Shown one piece after another: positions 17,333 to 25,071 of a stretch of 64,000 nucleotides of DNA. This stretch comes from Candidatus Anammoximicrobium sp. (GTDB lineage: Bacteria; Planctomycetota; Planctomycetia; Pirellulales; Pirellulaceae). A program made the translations under genes and the position numbers. Each line of letters starts with the position of its first letter. The stretch's first letter is position 1. The notes beneath the pieces were generated by a model. It did no database searches, had not been told where the DNA came from, and saw nothing but the letters and a program-made list of their open reading frames with translations. The stretch is taken from NCBI GenBank assembly GCA_012515235.1, contig JAAYYU010000015.1:62001-126000 (forward strand). The letters run 5' to 3'.

Positions 17333-19065
17333 TGGGTTATCTCGGCAAAGAGTCCTTGGAAGAAACGCCGGGCATTGCTGCCTAAGGTGCGCGTCCGGTA
17401 GCCGCCCTCTTGGACGACCAGGGTTGGCAATTTGAGCGAACCGATCCGGCGGCCGTTCCACTCGAAATCCGCTCCGCCCAGCATCCAGGTGCCCGTGGGG
17501 TCGCCTTTGGCCGTATCCAGGCCCAAGGCGACGATCAGGAAATCCGGCCTGAATGGAACCACGATGTTCAGCACTTTTTCCAGGGCTTCCCGATACTGGG
17601 CGCTGTCGATCCGCTCGGGCAGGGGCACGTTCACGTTGAACCCCAAACCCGACATGGCGCCCCGCTCGTTGGCAAAGCCGTTGAAGTACGGATACGCAAA
17701 GTTGGGGTGGCCGTGAATCGAGGTGGTCAACACGTCCGAACGCTCGTAGAAGATCTCCTGTTGCCCGTTTCCGTGATGATAGTCCAGGTCCACGATCGCC
17801 ACGCGCCCGTAGGTGCTGAAATGCTGCGCCGCGACGGCGGCATTGTTGAAGTAGCAGAATCCCCCGTACGCGCGCCGTTCCGCGTGGTGTCCGGGAGGCC
17901 GGACCAGGGCGTAGGCAAGTCGCCGGCCCTCGATGATTTCGTCCGCCGCTGTCAGCGTGCAATCGACCGCCCGCTTGGCGGCCAGATAAGCGTTTCCGTT
18001 CAGCGGCGTGAACGTGTCGATGCAGTAATAGCCCGCACGAATCGACAGATCCTTCGGCGGACGCGTGTTGTTGCGGATGGGAAAGACATAAGGGTACACG
18101 GAGCGATCGCTGGGCACGCCGGAACACGTGCGCCGCAAGTAGCTGACAAAATCGCCGTCGTGAACAGCCCGAATGAAGCGTTCCGGATACGTGCGCGGCG
18201 GAACCGCCTGGAACAGGCCCGTCGGCTGGATTTCCTCCAGGATGGACTTGATCCGCACCGGGGCCTCGACGTAACCCCGATCCTTGACGTGATGGATGAA
18301 GTGCTGCTCGTTGTACACAAAAGAAATCACATCGTCGCGCTGGATCACACGCGTGGAGAGCGGCGCCGCCGGACTGCGATACTGCGGAGACCGCAAGCAG
18401 ACGGGGTCATCGCGAAAGGACTCGACGACTTCCTGCACGTATTCCGCCGGGCACAGGCGCGCATACTTCCGCTCCAGAATCGCCCGAACCACCCGGCGCG
18501 CAAAGTCCCGCCGCAACGGCGCGCCATGGCCCAGGTCGTCGTACATCAAGAACGGCAGGCAACGCTGCTGGGGACGGATCGGCTTCTGATACGCCGTGTT
18601 CACGATCGGACGAACGCCGAACCGTTCGTAGAATCGCATGCGGGCGATATTGTCCTTGAGCACGGCGGGGTCGGGACATTCCGCCGGATCGTCGGGCAGG
18701 CATTCGAAGAACAGGCCTTCCGATCCCAAATGCATCGCCTCTTTGCGGACCCGCAAGTAAAGCGCCCCGCCAATGCCTCGCCCGGTCATCGCGCGGGCGG
18801 CTGCGATGAAATCGAGGAAACAGAACCGCAGTTCCGGTTCGTGCAGCAGCAGCCCGAAACCGGCTATCTGGCCCGGCTGTTGCTCGGCGACGAACAAGAC
18901 GCTGCGAAACTGCTGCTTGAACGGATTCCGCAGCTTTTCGGCCAACGAGTCGATCTCGTCCGCTGGCAGGGCGGAAAAATGGCCCCGCAGGATCTCCTGC
19001 ACCTGTTGAATCGCCTGCTTGTTGACCGGCAGGACATCGTCGTAGATCTGGCGAATGCGGAACAT
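17329..19065 (-). CDS. fusion of GNAT acetyltransferase and HDAC-superfamily deacetylase
   Basis: 578 residues. The N-terminal ~190 residues look like a GNAT acetyltransferase (CFLDFIAAARAMTGRGIGGALYLRV, then MRFYERFGVRP). From ~220 to the end it is a histone deacetylase/acetylpolyamine amidohydrolase domain with the zinc-site signatures: RPPGHHAERRAYGGFCYFNNAA (His pair ~393), VDLDYHHGNGQQ (Asp and His ligands ~425), LGLDTAKGDPTG (Asp ligand) and VQEGGY (catalytic-loop Tyr). Every key residue expected of an active enzyme is present. Addition and removal of acetyl groups in one polypeptide is unusual. GAGGA lies ~9 bases before the ATG. It is 18 bases downstream of the ATP-grasp gene and overlaps the next GNAT gene. 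Confidence 0.88.
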   Translation of the reverse strand: MFRIRQIYDDVLPVNKQAIQQVQEILRGHFSALPADEIDSLAEKLRNPFKQQFRSVLFVAEQQPGQIAGFGLLLHEPELRFCFLDFIAAARAMTGRGIGGALYLRVRKEAMHLGSEGLFFECLPDDPAECPDPAVLKDNIARMRFYERFGVRPIVNTAYQKPIRPQQRCLPFLMYDDLGHGAPLRRDFARRVVRAILERKYARLCPAEYVQEVVESFRDDPVCLRSPQYRSPAAPLSTRVIQRDDVISFVYNEQHFIHHVKDRGYVEAPVRIKSILEEIQPTGLFQAVPPRTYPERFIRAVHDGDFVSYLRRTCSGVPSDRSVYPYVFPIRNNTRPPKDLSIRAGYYCIDTFTPLNGNAYLAAKRAVDCTLTAADEIIEGRRLAYALVRPPGHHAERRAYGGFCYFNNAAVAAQHFSTYGRVAIVDLDYHHGNGQQEIFYERSDVLTTSIHGHPNFAYPYFNGFANERGAMSGLGFNVNVPLPERIDSAQYREALEKVLNIVVPFRPDFLIVALGLDTAKGDPTGTWMLGGADFEWNGRRIGSLKLPTLVVQEGGYRTRTLGSNARRFFQGLFAEITQ

Positions 19066-19083
19066 CGGGCAATCCTCGATACG

Positions 19084-20097
19084 TCAAGAGGCCAACGCGG
19101 CGTCCAGGATGCGGGCGACCGCTTGGTCAAAGCGGACCCCGGCCCGCTCCAACGCAGCGGCGAAACCGGCATCGGGCGACAGGCAAGGGTTCGCGTTCAC
19201 CTCCAGAATCCAAGGCCGGCGGTCCTGATCAACGCGAAAATCCACTCGAATGTAACCGCGCACGGCGAACAAATCCCAGCACGCGGCTGCTATTTCGCCG
19301 ATCTGTTTCAGCAGCGCGGCGTCCGAGGGCGGAAAGTCGAACCGGCGAGGCGTGTTCAGGTACTCGAACGAATCTTCCTCCCATTTCGCCCGATAACCGA
19401 CCAGACGCGGCTTGTCCGCCGGGAATGCGGAGAAGTCGATCTCTGCGGGGGGCAGAATCTGGCAGCCATCGGCGTGGGCCAGCAGCGAAATGTTGAACTC
19501 GCGGCCAGCGATGAACTGTTCTGCGAAACAGGGACGCTGCAGGGCCTTGCGGAATCCGATCAGCTGACGCTGGAGATCGGCTTCGTCCGCGATCGTGACC
19601 AGCGAGTGTTCGTCCAAACCGAGGGAAGCGTGCTCGGAGACGGCCTTGATCACAAACCGGGTACCGGGCCGGATCGCGCCGGCGGCGCAGTCCGGCGCGA
19701 CGCCACTCCCGGCCGGTGGCGGACCCGATCGCCACACGGGGGTCGGCAGACCGGCTTGGCACAACCGCTCCTTGGCCAGCACCTTGTGATTCGTCAGCCA
19801 GACGGCCTCGGTCGGCGACCCCGTGTAGGGCAGATGCATTCTGTCCAGCAGGGCTGGCACGAGGAACATCAGCGAGTCGGAACCGTCCAGCGATTCCACC
19901 AGATTGAAAACGACGCCGGGCTGCAACGCCTGCAGTCGCTGCTGGAGCGACAGCAGATTCAAATCGCACTCGACCGCGACAGTCCGGTGGCCCAGACGCT
20001 CCAGCGCAGCCGTGACCGCCTCGACCTGGACCAGCACATCGCGGTCCGAGGCCAACGCGTCCGGTGTGACTCGGTTGTGGAGGATGGCGACTTGCAC
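19084..20097 (-). CDS. ATP-grasp ligase, D-alanine-D-alanine ligase-like (first type)
   Basis: 337 residues. Starts as MQVAILHNRVTPDALASD, then shows the ATP-grasp pattern: VVFNLVESLDG, LPYTGSPTEAVWLTNHK, FVIKAVSEHASLGLDE (ATP-binding loop), FIAGREFNISLLA, and the metal/ATP residues near the end in YIRVDFRVDQ and WILEVNANPCLSPDAGF. The fold joins a carboxylate to an amine or amino acid using ATP. It is not the cell-wall Ddl: substrate loops differ and it sits with another ATP-grasp gene, a deacetylase and KamA. Likely forms an amide or peptide bond in the cluster's product. Gap of 18 bases to the next gene. Confidence 0.88.
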   Translation of the reverse strand: MQVAILHNRVTPDALASDRDVLVQVEAVTAALERLGHRTVAVECDLNLLSLQQRLQALQPGVVFNLVESLDGSDSLMFLVPALLDRMHLPYTGSPTEAVWLTNHKVLAKERLCQAGLPTPVWRSGPPPAGSGVAPDCAAGAIRPGTRFVIKAVSEHASLGLDEHSLVTIADEADLQRQLIGFRKALQRPCFAEQFIAGREFNISLLAHADGCQILPPAEIDFSAFPADKPRLVGYRAKWEEDSFEYLNTPRRFDFPPSDAALLKQIGEIAAACWDLFAVRGYIRVDFRVDQDRRPWILEVNANPCLSPDAGFAAALERAGVRFDQAVARILDAALAS

Positions 20098-20227
20098 AGG
20101 ACGTAGTCTCTGAGTGTATGGGGACAGCTAAGCTGTTTCACCGCGACGCAGCGCGGAGCGTCTGGCGGACTTTACGCCGTCGCGCTCCTCGGTGGGGCGA
20201 GGTCAAAGGAATGATGCAAACGCAGAG

Positions 20228-21214
20228 CTAACAGACTCGGCTCCGGGCCGAATCCACAATCCGGCCGATGAGCGTCTGGTAAGGCATGCCCACGGCCGTG
20301 GCGATCATCGGCAGATCGGAATGGAACGGGTGCAAGCCGGCCAAGGGGTTGCACTCGATGAAGCTCGGCTGTCCGGCAGCGTCCGAGCGCAGGTCGATCC
20401 GGCCGCCGTCCCGGCAGCCCAGCGCCCGCCAGGCAGCCAACGCAACCTCCTCTGCCCGCCGGACTTCTTCGTCCCGGCTGGCCCACACCGGCCGATATTC
20501 GACCAGTTCCTCGCATTTTTCCTTGTTCACATACGAATACGCATCTGGCTCGGCCGCCTGCAACAGCACGATTTCCAGCGTTCCCAAGACCGTCGCCGCC
20601 GGCCCCGTGCCCAGCAAACCGACCGTGAATTCGCGGCCGGGCAGGAACGTTTCGACGAGCACCGGTTGTCGGAATTGCTTCAGCAAGCCGCGGCAAACCC
20701 GGTCCAGCGCTTCCTGATCCCGGATCTTGGAACCTGGGCCGATCCCCTTGCCCGTGCCCTCGGCGACGGGCTTGGCAAAGGCGGGAAACGGCAAACGGAC
20801 GCCCGCGATGTCCTCAGGCCGGTGGACCAAGGCAGAATCCGGCGTCGGTACGCCGGCATCGCGGACCACCAGCTTGGTCAAGTCCTTGTGCAGGCACACT
20901 CCCATCAGCAGCGGATCGGAAAACGTGTACGGGATCTCGTACACGTCCAGAATCGCCGGCACCTGGGATTCGCGGGCTGCGCCGCCGTGCAGGCCCTCAG
21001 CAATATTGAACACCAGGTCCCAGCGGTCGCCCCGCCCCAACCGTTCGATCAGCCGCTTGGCTGTGCCGATGCGGTCCGTCTCGTAGCCCAGGCCCCGGAG
21101 TGCGTTTTCGAGGGCGTCGATCGTGTCGGGACGGTCGAATTCAGCGGTCTCTTCCTCGCCGTAGCCGGCGGCCAGGTATTCGACTCGCAAGTCGTAGGTC
21201 AGTCCGATGCGCAA
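20228..21214 (-). CDS. ATP-grasp ligase, D-alanine-D-alanine ligase-like (second type)
   Basis: 328 residues from the TTG at 21214, preferred because AGGAG lies 8 bases upstream and the protein then begins MRIGLTYDLRVEY; an ATG at 21241 gives nine extra residues and no ribosome binding site. ATP-grasp motifs: WDLVFNIAEGLHG, IPYTFSDPLLMGVCLHK, FPAFAKPVAEGTGKGIG (ATP loop), FLPGREFTVGLLG, and the metal site GGRIDLRSDAAG / SFIECNPLAGLHP. It is only distantly similar to its neighbour at 19084, so the two probably catalyse successive or alternative ligations. The 130-base gap to the next gene has no clear terminator. Confidence 0.87.
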   Translation of the reverse strand: MRIGLTYDLRVEYLAAGYGEEETAEFDRPDTIDALENALRGLGYETDRIGTAKRLIERLGRGDRWDLVFNIAEGLHGGAARESQVPAILDVYEIPYTFSDPLLMGVCLHKDLTKLVVRDAGVPTPDSALVHRPEDIAGVRLPFPAFAKPVAEGTGKGIGPGSKIRDQEALDRVCRGLLKQFRQPVLVETFLPGREFTVGLLGTGPAATVLGTLEIVLLQAAEPDAYSYVNKEKCEELVEYRPVWASRDEEVRRAEEVALAAWRALGCRDGGRIDLRSDAAGQPSFIECNPLAGLHPFHSDLPMIATAVGMPYQTLIGRIVDSARSRVC

Positions 21215-21376
21215 CCGAGGGGCTCCTAAACAGGGTGCCATTTCGAGCAGGGTTCGCGTGCCACGGTGTGCCGGGCGGAGGCTTGGTCAGGCTTGATCGT
21301 CCTGGCCACAGGATAGGCGACGGGCGCAAAAACCTCAAGGACCGGCCAACGGTGAGGACAAAACAAGAAACGAAGA

Positions 21377-21401
21377 ACCCGGTTGCCCCTGGCAACCGGG
21401 T
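21377..21401 (-). terminator. terminator or attenuator between kamA and the ATP-grasp genes
   Basis: Perfect 11-bp stem ACCCGGTTGCC / GGCAACCGGGT with a 3-base loop, placed 14 bases past the kamA stop. Reading in the kamA direction the stem is followed by a T-rich run (TCTTCGTTTCTTGTTTTG). It could end the kamA transcript, or only part of it if the downstream genes are co-transcribed. Confidence 0.65.
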
Positions 21402-21414
21402 CTCTCGCGGGTTG

Positions 21415-22731
21415 TCACGTGACCGGATCCGGATACCGATACGTGTGTCCCTCGTAGTTGCGGATCAGCAGATCGTCCGCGTCGCGGCCGACCACGTAGT
21501 TCGGCTGCAAGGGGATCTTCCCGCCGCCGCCGGGGGCGTCGATCACGTAGGTCGGCACCGCGTACCCCGTGGTATGCCCCCTCAGGCCCTCGATAATCTC
21601 CAGACCTTTGGAAACCGAGGTGCGGAAGTGGGACGAGCCCGAAATGGGATCGCACTGGTACAGGTAGTACGGCCGGACCCGCATCATCAACAGCTTGTGA
21701 ATCAGCTGTTTCATCGTCTCCACGTTGTCGTTAACGCCTTTGAGCAGCACGGTTTGAGAACCGAGTGGAATCCCCGCATCGGCCAGACGCGTACAGGCCG
21801 TGTGGGTTTCCGGCGTACACTCGTCGGGATGCGTGAAATGCAGGCTGATCCACAGCGGATGGTACTTGCGCAGCGTGCGGCACAGTTGCGGCGTGATCCG
21901 CTGCGGCAGCACGGCCGGCACCTTGCTCCCGATCCGGAGGAACTCCACGTGGGGAATCGCCCGCAGGTTGCTCAAAATCCAATCCAGCCGGTCTTCGGCC
22001 AGAGTGAGCGGATCGCCACCGGAAACCAGCACGTCGCGGACAGTAGGCGTGCGGCGAATGTAGTCAAACGCCATCTGCAACCGCTGTTCGCTGGACACGA
22101 TCTCGCCGTGCCCAACCACCCGCGACCGGGTGCAATAGCGGCAATACGTCGAGCAGAAGTCGTGCGCCAGCAGCAGGACCCGATCCGGATAGCGATGCAC
22201 CAGCCCCGGCACCGGGCTGTGCCCGTCCTCGCCCAACGGATCGTCCGCTTCGCCCGGCGCCCGGTCAAACTCCGCGGATGTCGGGATCACGGTGCGCCGC
22301 AGGGGTTGCTGCGGATCGTGCCGCGAAACCAGGCTCATGTAATAGGGAGTAATCCCGACCGGCAGCATCTGCCCGCGTTCGGCCAGGGCCTCGCGTTCGT
22401 CGGGGGCCAGGACCAGCATCTGTTCGAGCTGCTCCAGCGTTCGGACCCGATGGCGTATCTGCCAGCGCCAATCGTTCCATTCCCGGTCGGCAACTTGGGG
22501 AAAGAATGCCTTGCGGAAAGCCCTTGTCGCAGGAGTGGTCGTGGGACGGCGCACCGTGCCGGATCTGCCGGGATCGTCCAGCGTGGTGATCCGACCGGCC
22601 AGCCGCTTAGAGCCGTTCGAGCGAGGAGGGGTGATGAGTAAGAGGAGTTGGGGACCACAGCGTCGCTGTGGTGGGGGCTCTTCGTCGCTACTGGACGAGA
22701 ACGTCGCTTCGACACATTCCGTAGTCGTCAT
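21415..22731 (-). CDS. kamA: KamA-type radical SAM lysine 2,3-aminomutase
   Basis: 438 residues from the ATG at 22731 (GGAAGA 7 bases upstream). The radical-SAM cluster motif CSTYCRYCTR (Cys ~193, 197, 200) is present. KamA-family motifs follow: SGGDPLTLAEDRLDWIL, RIGSKVPAVLPQRI, the PLP-lysine region GSQTVLLKGVND, and the two Asp positions that bind the lysine alpha- and epsilon-groups in the clostridial enzyme (CDPISGSSHFRTSVSKG and VIDAPGGGGKIPL). The family interconverts L-lysine and beta-lysine; a relative, EpmB, modifies EF-P. The first ~100 residues are Ser/Pro/Arg-rich and non-conserved, and contain a DNA palindrome (see findings). A near-consensus sigma-54 promoter precedes it. Confidence 0.92.
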   Translation of the reverse strand: MTTTECVEATFSSSSDEEPPPQRRCGPQLLLLITPPRSNGSKRLAGRITTLDDPGRSGTVRRPTTTPATRAFRKAFFPQVADREWNDWRWQIRHRVRTLEQLEQMLVLAPDEREALAERGQMLPVGITPYYMSLVSRHDPQQPLRRTVIPTSAEFDRAPGEADDPLGEDGHSPVPGLVHRYPDRVLLLAHDFCSTYCRYCTRSRVVGHGEIVSSEQRLQMAFDYIRRTPTVRDVLVSGGDPLTLAEDRLDWILSNLRAIPHVEFLRIGSKVPAVLPQRITPQLCRTLRKYHPLWISLHFTHPDECTPETHTACTRLADAGIPLGSQTVLLKGVNDNVETMKQLIHKLLMMRVRPYYLYQCDPISGSSHFRTSVSKGLEIIEGLRGHTTGYAVPTYVIDAPGGGGKIPLQPNYVVGRDADDLLIRNYEGHTYRYPDPVT

Positions 22732-22820
22732 CGTCAGTCTTCCATAAACCAAAAATAGCCTGTGAAGGGTTCTGTACGGCGTTTCCCTTCTGCGGGCGGA
22801 AACAATACGAGAAACAATTT

Positions 22821-22836
22821 TGCAAATCAAGTGCCA
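22821..22836 (-). promoter_or_regulatory. kamA: near-consensus sigma-54 (RpoN) promoter upstream of kamA
   Basis: On the minus strand TGGCACTTGATTTGCA differs from the -24/-12 consensus TGGCACG-N4-TTGCA at a single position and has the exact GG-N10-GC spacing. It sits 90 bases before the kamA ATG and points at it. This suggests that kamA is controlled by RpoN and an enhancer-binding activator and not by the housekeeping sigma factor. Confidence 0.75.
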
Positions 22837-23155
22837 ACAGTCACCTCTGCGTCTGATTCGGTGAGAATCGCCCAGATAAGCGATGATCTGCGAGAAGCGG
22901 CCGCCGCTGCCCGGCCTCGTTGCGGCCATCGAGGATTTGGATCGGCGAGCGGATTGGCCAATCGTTAACCAGTTTGGTCAGTTTCTTCTGCGCCGGACGC
23001 GCCGTCCTCTCGCCGCCTTCGAGCGGCGTTGGGGCGCCGCCGCGCGACAGCTGCTACAGGACGCTGCGCGGCGAAGGATGCGCGACTGCGTGACGCTCGA
23101 ATTCGCGCACGCCGGGGCCACTGCGGCGGAACGGCCCGGCAGTTGCGATCCTTGA

Positions 23156-23184
23156 TTGCAGCGGCTGGCCGAATGGGCTAGTCT
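23156..23184 (+). promoter_or_regulatory. possible housekeeping promoter
   Basis: TTGCAG (23156-23161), 17-base spacer, TAGTCT (23179-23184), about 75 bases before the glycosidase-like start at 23258. The match is moderate and could be chance. Confidence 0.3.
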
Positions 23185-23257
23185 GGCAGGAGTTCGCATG
23201 GCGGTTTTCCCGGCGAATCAGGGCAGCGGGCAAGTCAACAGCTCGAAAGGTGCGATC

Positions 23258-24904
23258 ATGACAGGCGCGATCGGCTGGCGGCGTGGGCTTGGGGCGATGG
23301 TGGCGGCAACGGTGCTCGTGGGGGCTTGGTCCTCCGCAGCCGCTGCTGCGGAAGCGGATCGAGTGCAGTACAACGGGATCGAGCTTCCCGCGGTCTGGCC
23401 GCCGCCCGCGAAGGACTTTCCGGACGCCCCGCAGCGGCCGCCTTATCTCGTCTCGCCGCCCCAGGTCATTCCCATCGACGTCGGCCGGCAGCTGTTTGTG
23501 GACGACTTTCTGATCGAGGCGACCACGCTCAAACGGACCTTTCACCTGCCCGAATACCACGCAGGCAATCCCGTGCTGAAGCCCGACAAACCCTGGGAAA
23601 TGACGGGCCGCGGGCCGTTTGCCATCCCGTTCAGCGACGGTGTCTGGTACGACCCTCAGGACGGCACCTTCAAGATGTGGTACTACGCCGGACACGGGGG
23701 CGCCGCGACTTGCTATGCCACCTCGAAGGACGGAATCCGCTGGGAAAAGCCGGCTCTGGACGTTGAATCTGGCACGAACATCGTGCTGCGGACGGCCCGT
23801 GATTCGGGGACCGTCTGGTTGGATCCGAAGCCCCGCGAGCTCGGCGAGCGTTTCAAAATGGCCTTGTACCATGGGACGTTCATGCTGTACCGCTCGCCGG
23901 ACGGCGTCCATTGGACGAAGGTCTCCGCGGGCGGCAAGACCGGCGACCGCAGCACGTTCTTCTACAATCCGTTCCGGCAGCGGTGGGTGTACAGCATCCG
24001 CTCGTCCTCGCGACTGGGCCGCAGCCGGAACTACTGGGAGACGACGGACTTTTTCGGTTTCAGCGATGCGTCCCAAGTCACCCTGTGGACGGCGGCCGAC
24101 AGCGGCGATTGGCAGCGTGATGACCTCAAGACCCGGCCGCAACTGTACAACCTGGACTGCGCGGCTTACGAGAGCGTCCTGCTGGGTTTGTTCAGCATCT
24201 GGCGGGGCGATTACCGCAGCCCCTCGACGGACAAGGCCAAGGAGTTGCTCCAGGCGGGACGGCCCAAGCAGAATTCGATCTGCGTGGGCTTCAGCCGCGA
24301 CGGTTTTCACTGGGATCGGCCTGACCGCAGGGCTTTCCTGCCGACCTCCGAAACCAGGGGCGACTGGAACTGGGGCAACGTCCAGTCCACCGTGCCATGC
24401 TGCCTGGTGGTGGGCGACCAGTTGTGGTTCTACGTCAGCGGCCGGGCGGGCAAGAGCTTCCCGGGCTGCCAGGCCGTGGATGCCGGCGGCAGCACCGGAC
24501 TGGCCCGACTCCGCCGTGACGGCTTCGCCTCGATGGACGCCGACGAAGCAGACGGGACCCTGACCACGCGGCCCATCCGTTTCCGGGGCAAGCACTTGTT
24601 TGTCAACCTGGCCGCCTCCCAGGGGCAATTGCTGGCGGAAGTGTTGGACGAGCAGGGCCGGCCGCTCGCCCCATTCGATCGCCATCACTGCCGCCCGCTG
24701 ACCGGGGACAACACGCGGCACGCCGTCACCTGGGAGGGCGCCGAGGATCTGTCGGCCCTGAGCGGCAAGCCGATCCGGCTCCGCTTTCATTTGGCCCGCG
24801 GCAGCCTGTATGCGTTCTGGGTCACCCCCGATGCTGGCGGCGCAAGCTTTGGCTACGTGGCGGGCGGCGGACCGGGACTGCGCGGGCCGGTCGACGCGCC
24901 TTGA
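23258..24904 (+). CDS. secreted beta-propeller glycosidase-like protein (GH32/GH43-type fold)
   Basis: 548 residues from the ATG at 23258, chosen for its signal peptide (hydrophobic MVAATVLVGAW, cleavage near AAAEADR); an ATG at 23156 would give a long non-signal leader. The repeated blade motif of five-bladed propeller glycosidases is clear: VWYDPQDGTFKMWYYAG, CYATSKDGIRWEKP, MLYRSPDGVHWTKV, FSRDGFHWDRPDRR. Asp/Glu residues are abundant, but I cannot pick the catalytic pair with confidence. A beta-sandwich region follows the propeller. The family cleaves fructose, arabinose or xylose polymers, or related glycans; many planctomycete members are uncharacterised. The protein should be periplasmic or extracellular. 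Confidence 0.82.
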   Translation: MTGAIGWRRGLGAMVAATVLVGAWSSAAAAAEADRVQYNGIELPAVWPPPAKDFPDAPQRPPYLVSPPQVIPIDVGRQLFVDDFLIEATTLKRTFHLPEYHAGNPVLKPDKPWEMTGRGPFAIPFSDGVWYDPQDGTFKMWYYAGHGGAATCYATSKDGIRWEKPALDVESGTNIVLRTARDSGTVWLDPKPRELGERFKMALYHGTFMLYRSPDGVHWTKVSAGGKTGDRSTFFYNPFRQRWVYSIRSSSRLGRSRNYWETTDFFGFSDASQVTLWTAADSGDWQRDDLKTRPQLYNLDCAAYESVLLGLFSIWRGDYRSPSTDKAKELLQAGRPKQNSICVGFSRDGFHWDRPDRRAFLPTSETRGDWNWGNVQSTVPCCLVVGDQLWFYVSGRAGKSFPGCQAVDAGGSTGLARLRRDGFASMDADEADGTLTTRPIRFRGKHLFVNLAASQGQLLAEVLDEQGRPLAPFDRHHCRPLTGDNTRHAVTWEGAEDLSALSGKPIRLRFHLARGSLYAFWVTPDAGGASFGYVAGGGPGLRGPVDAP

Positions 24905-24971
24905 TGCGGCCGGCAGGCGCCCGAAACCCGGTTTCTCGGCACAGCCGGGCTTCCGGGCGGGCCAACCTCTT

Positions 24972-25071
24972 AGCATCGTTCGAGAAATAACTGTCGCCTC
25001 GTCAGAGTAGCCATCACACTCTGTGGGATGATCAGCAATAAACACGGGACCGTTGTTTCTCGAACGATGCT
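24972..25071. repeat. palindromic repeat family 1, copy A
   Basis: Inverted arms AGCATCGTTCGAGAAA (left, from 24972) and its complement (to 25071) match over 20 bases with one mismatch, around a ~60-base centre. The right arm begins on the stop codon of the DUF1570 gene (TAA at 25073-25071). The same arms occur at 33503-33614 and 54637-54768. It looks like a non-autonomous mobile element. Confidence 0.78.

Larger units (their letters stand above)
22732..23257. other. divergent intergenic region, no gene
   Basis: 526 bases between kamA and the glycosidase-like gene. It holds the sigma-54 site for kamA and a possible housekeeping-type promoter for the other side. Small frames here look non-coding. 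GC-rich inverted segments around 23000-23080 (cgccgccttcgagcggcgttgg and neighbours) may be part of an eroded repeat. Confidence 0.4.

Noticed and set aside
17410..20106. 898-codon + strand frame across the deacetylase and ATP-grasp genes
   Set aside because: Runs against three well-supported minus-strand genes and has no recognisable domain.
21247..21264. Sigma-54-like TGGCACG site upstream of the second ATP-grasp gene
   Set aside because: The GG and GC elements are 12 bases apart, not 10, so it does not meet the -24/-12 rule.
22883..23155. 90-codon frame between kamA and the glycosidase gene
   Set aside because: No homology or start signal; it lies in a GC-rich inverted stretch.
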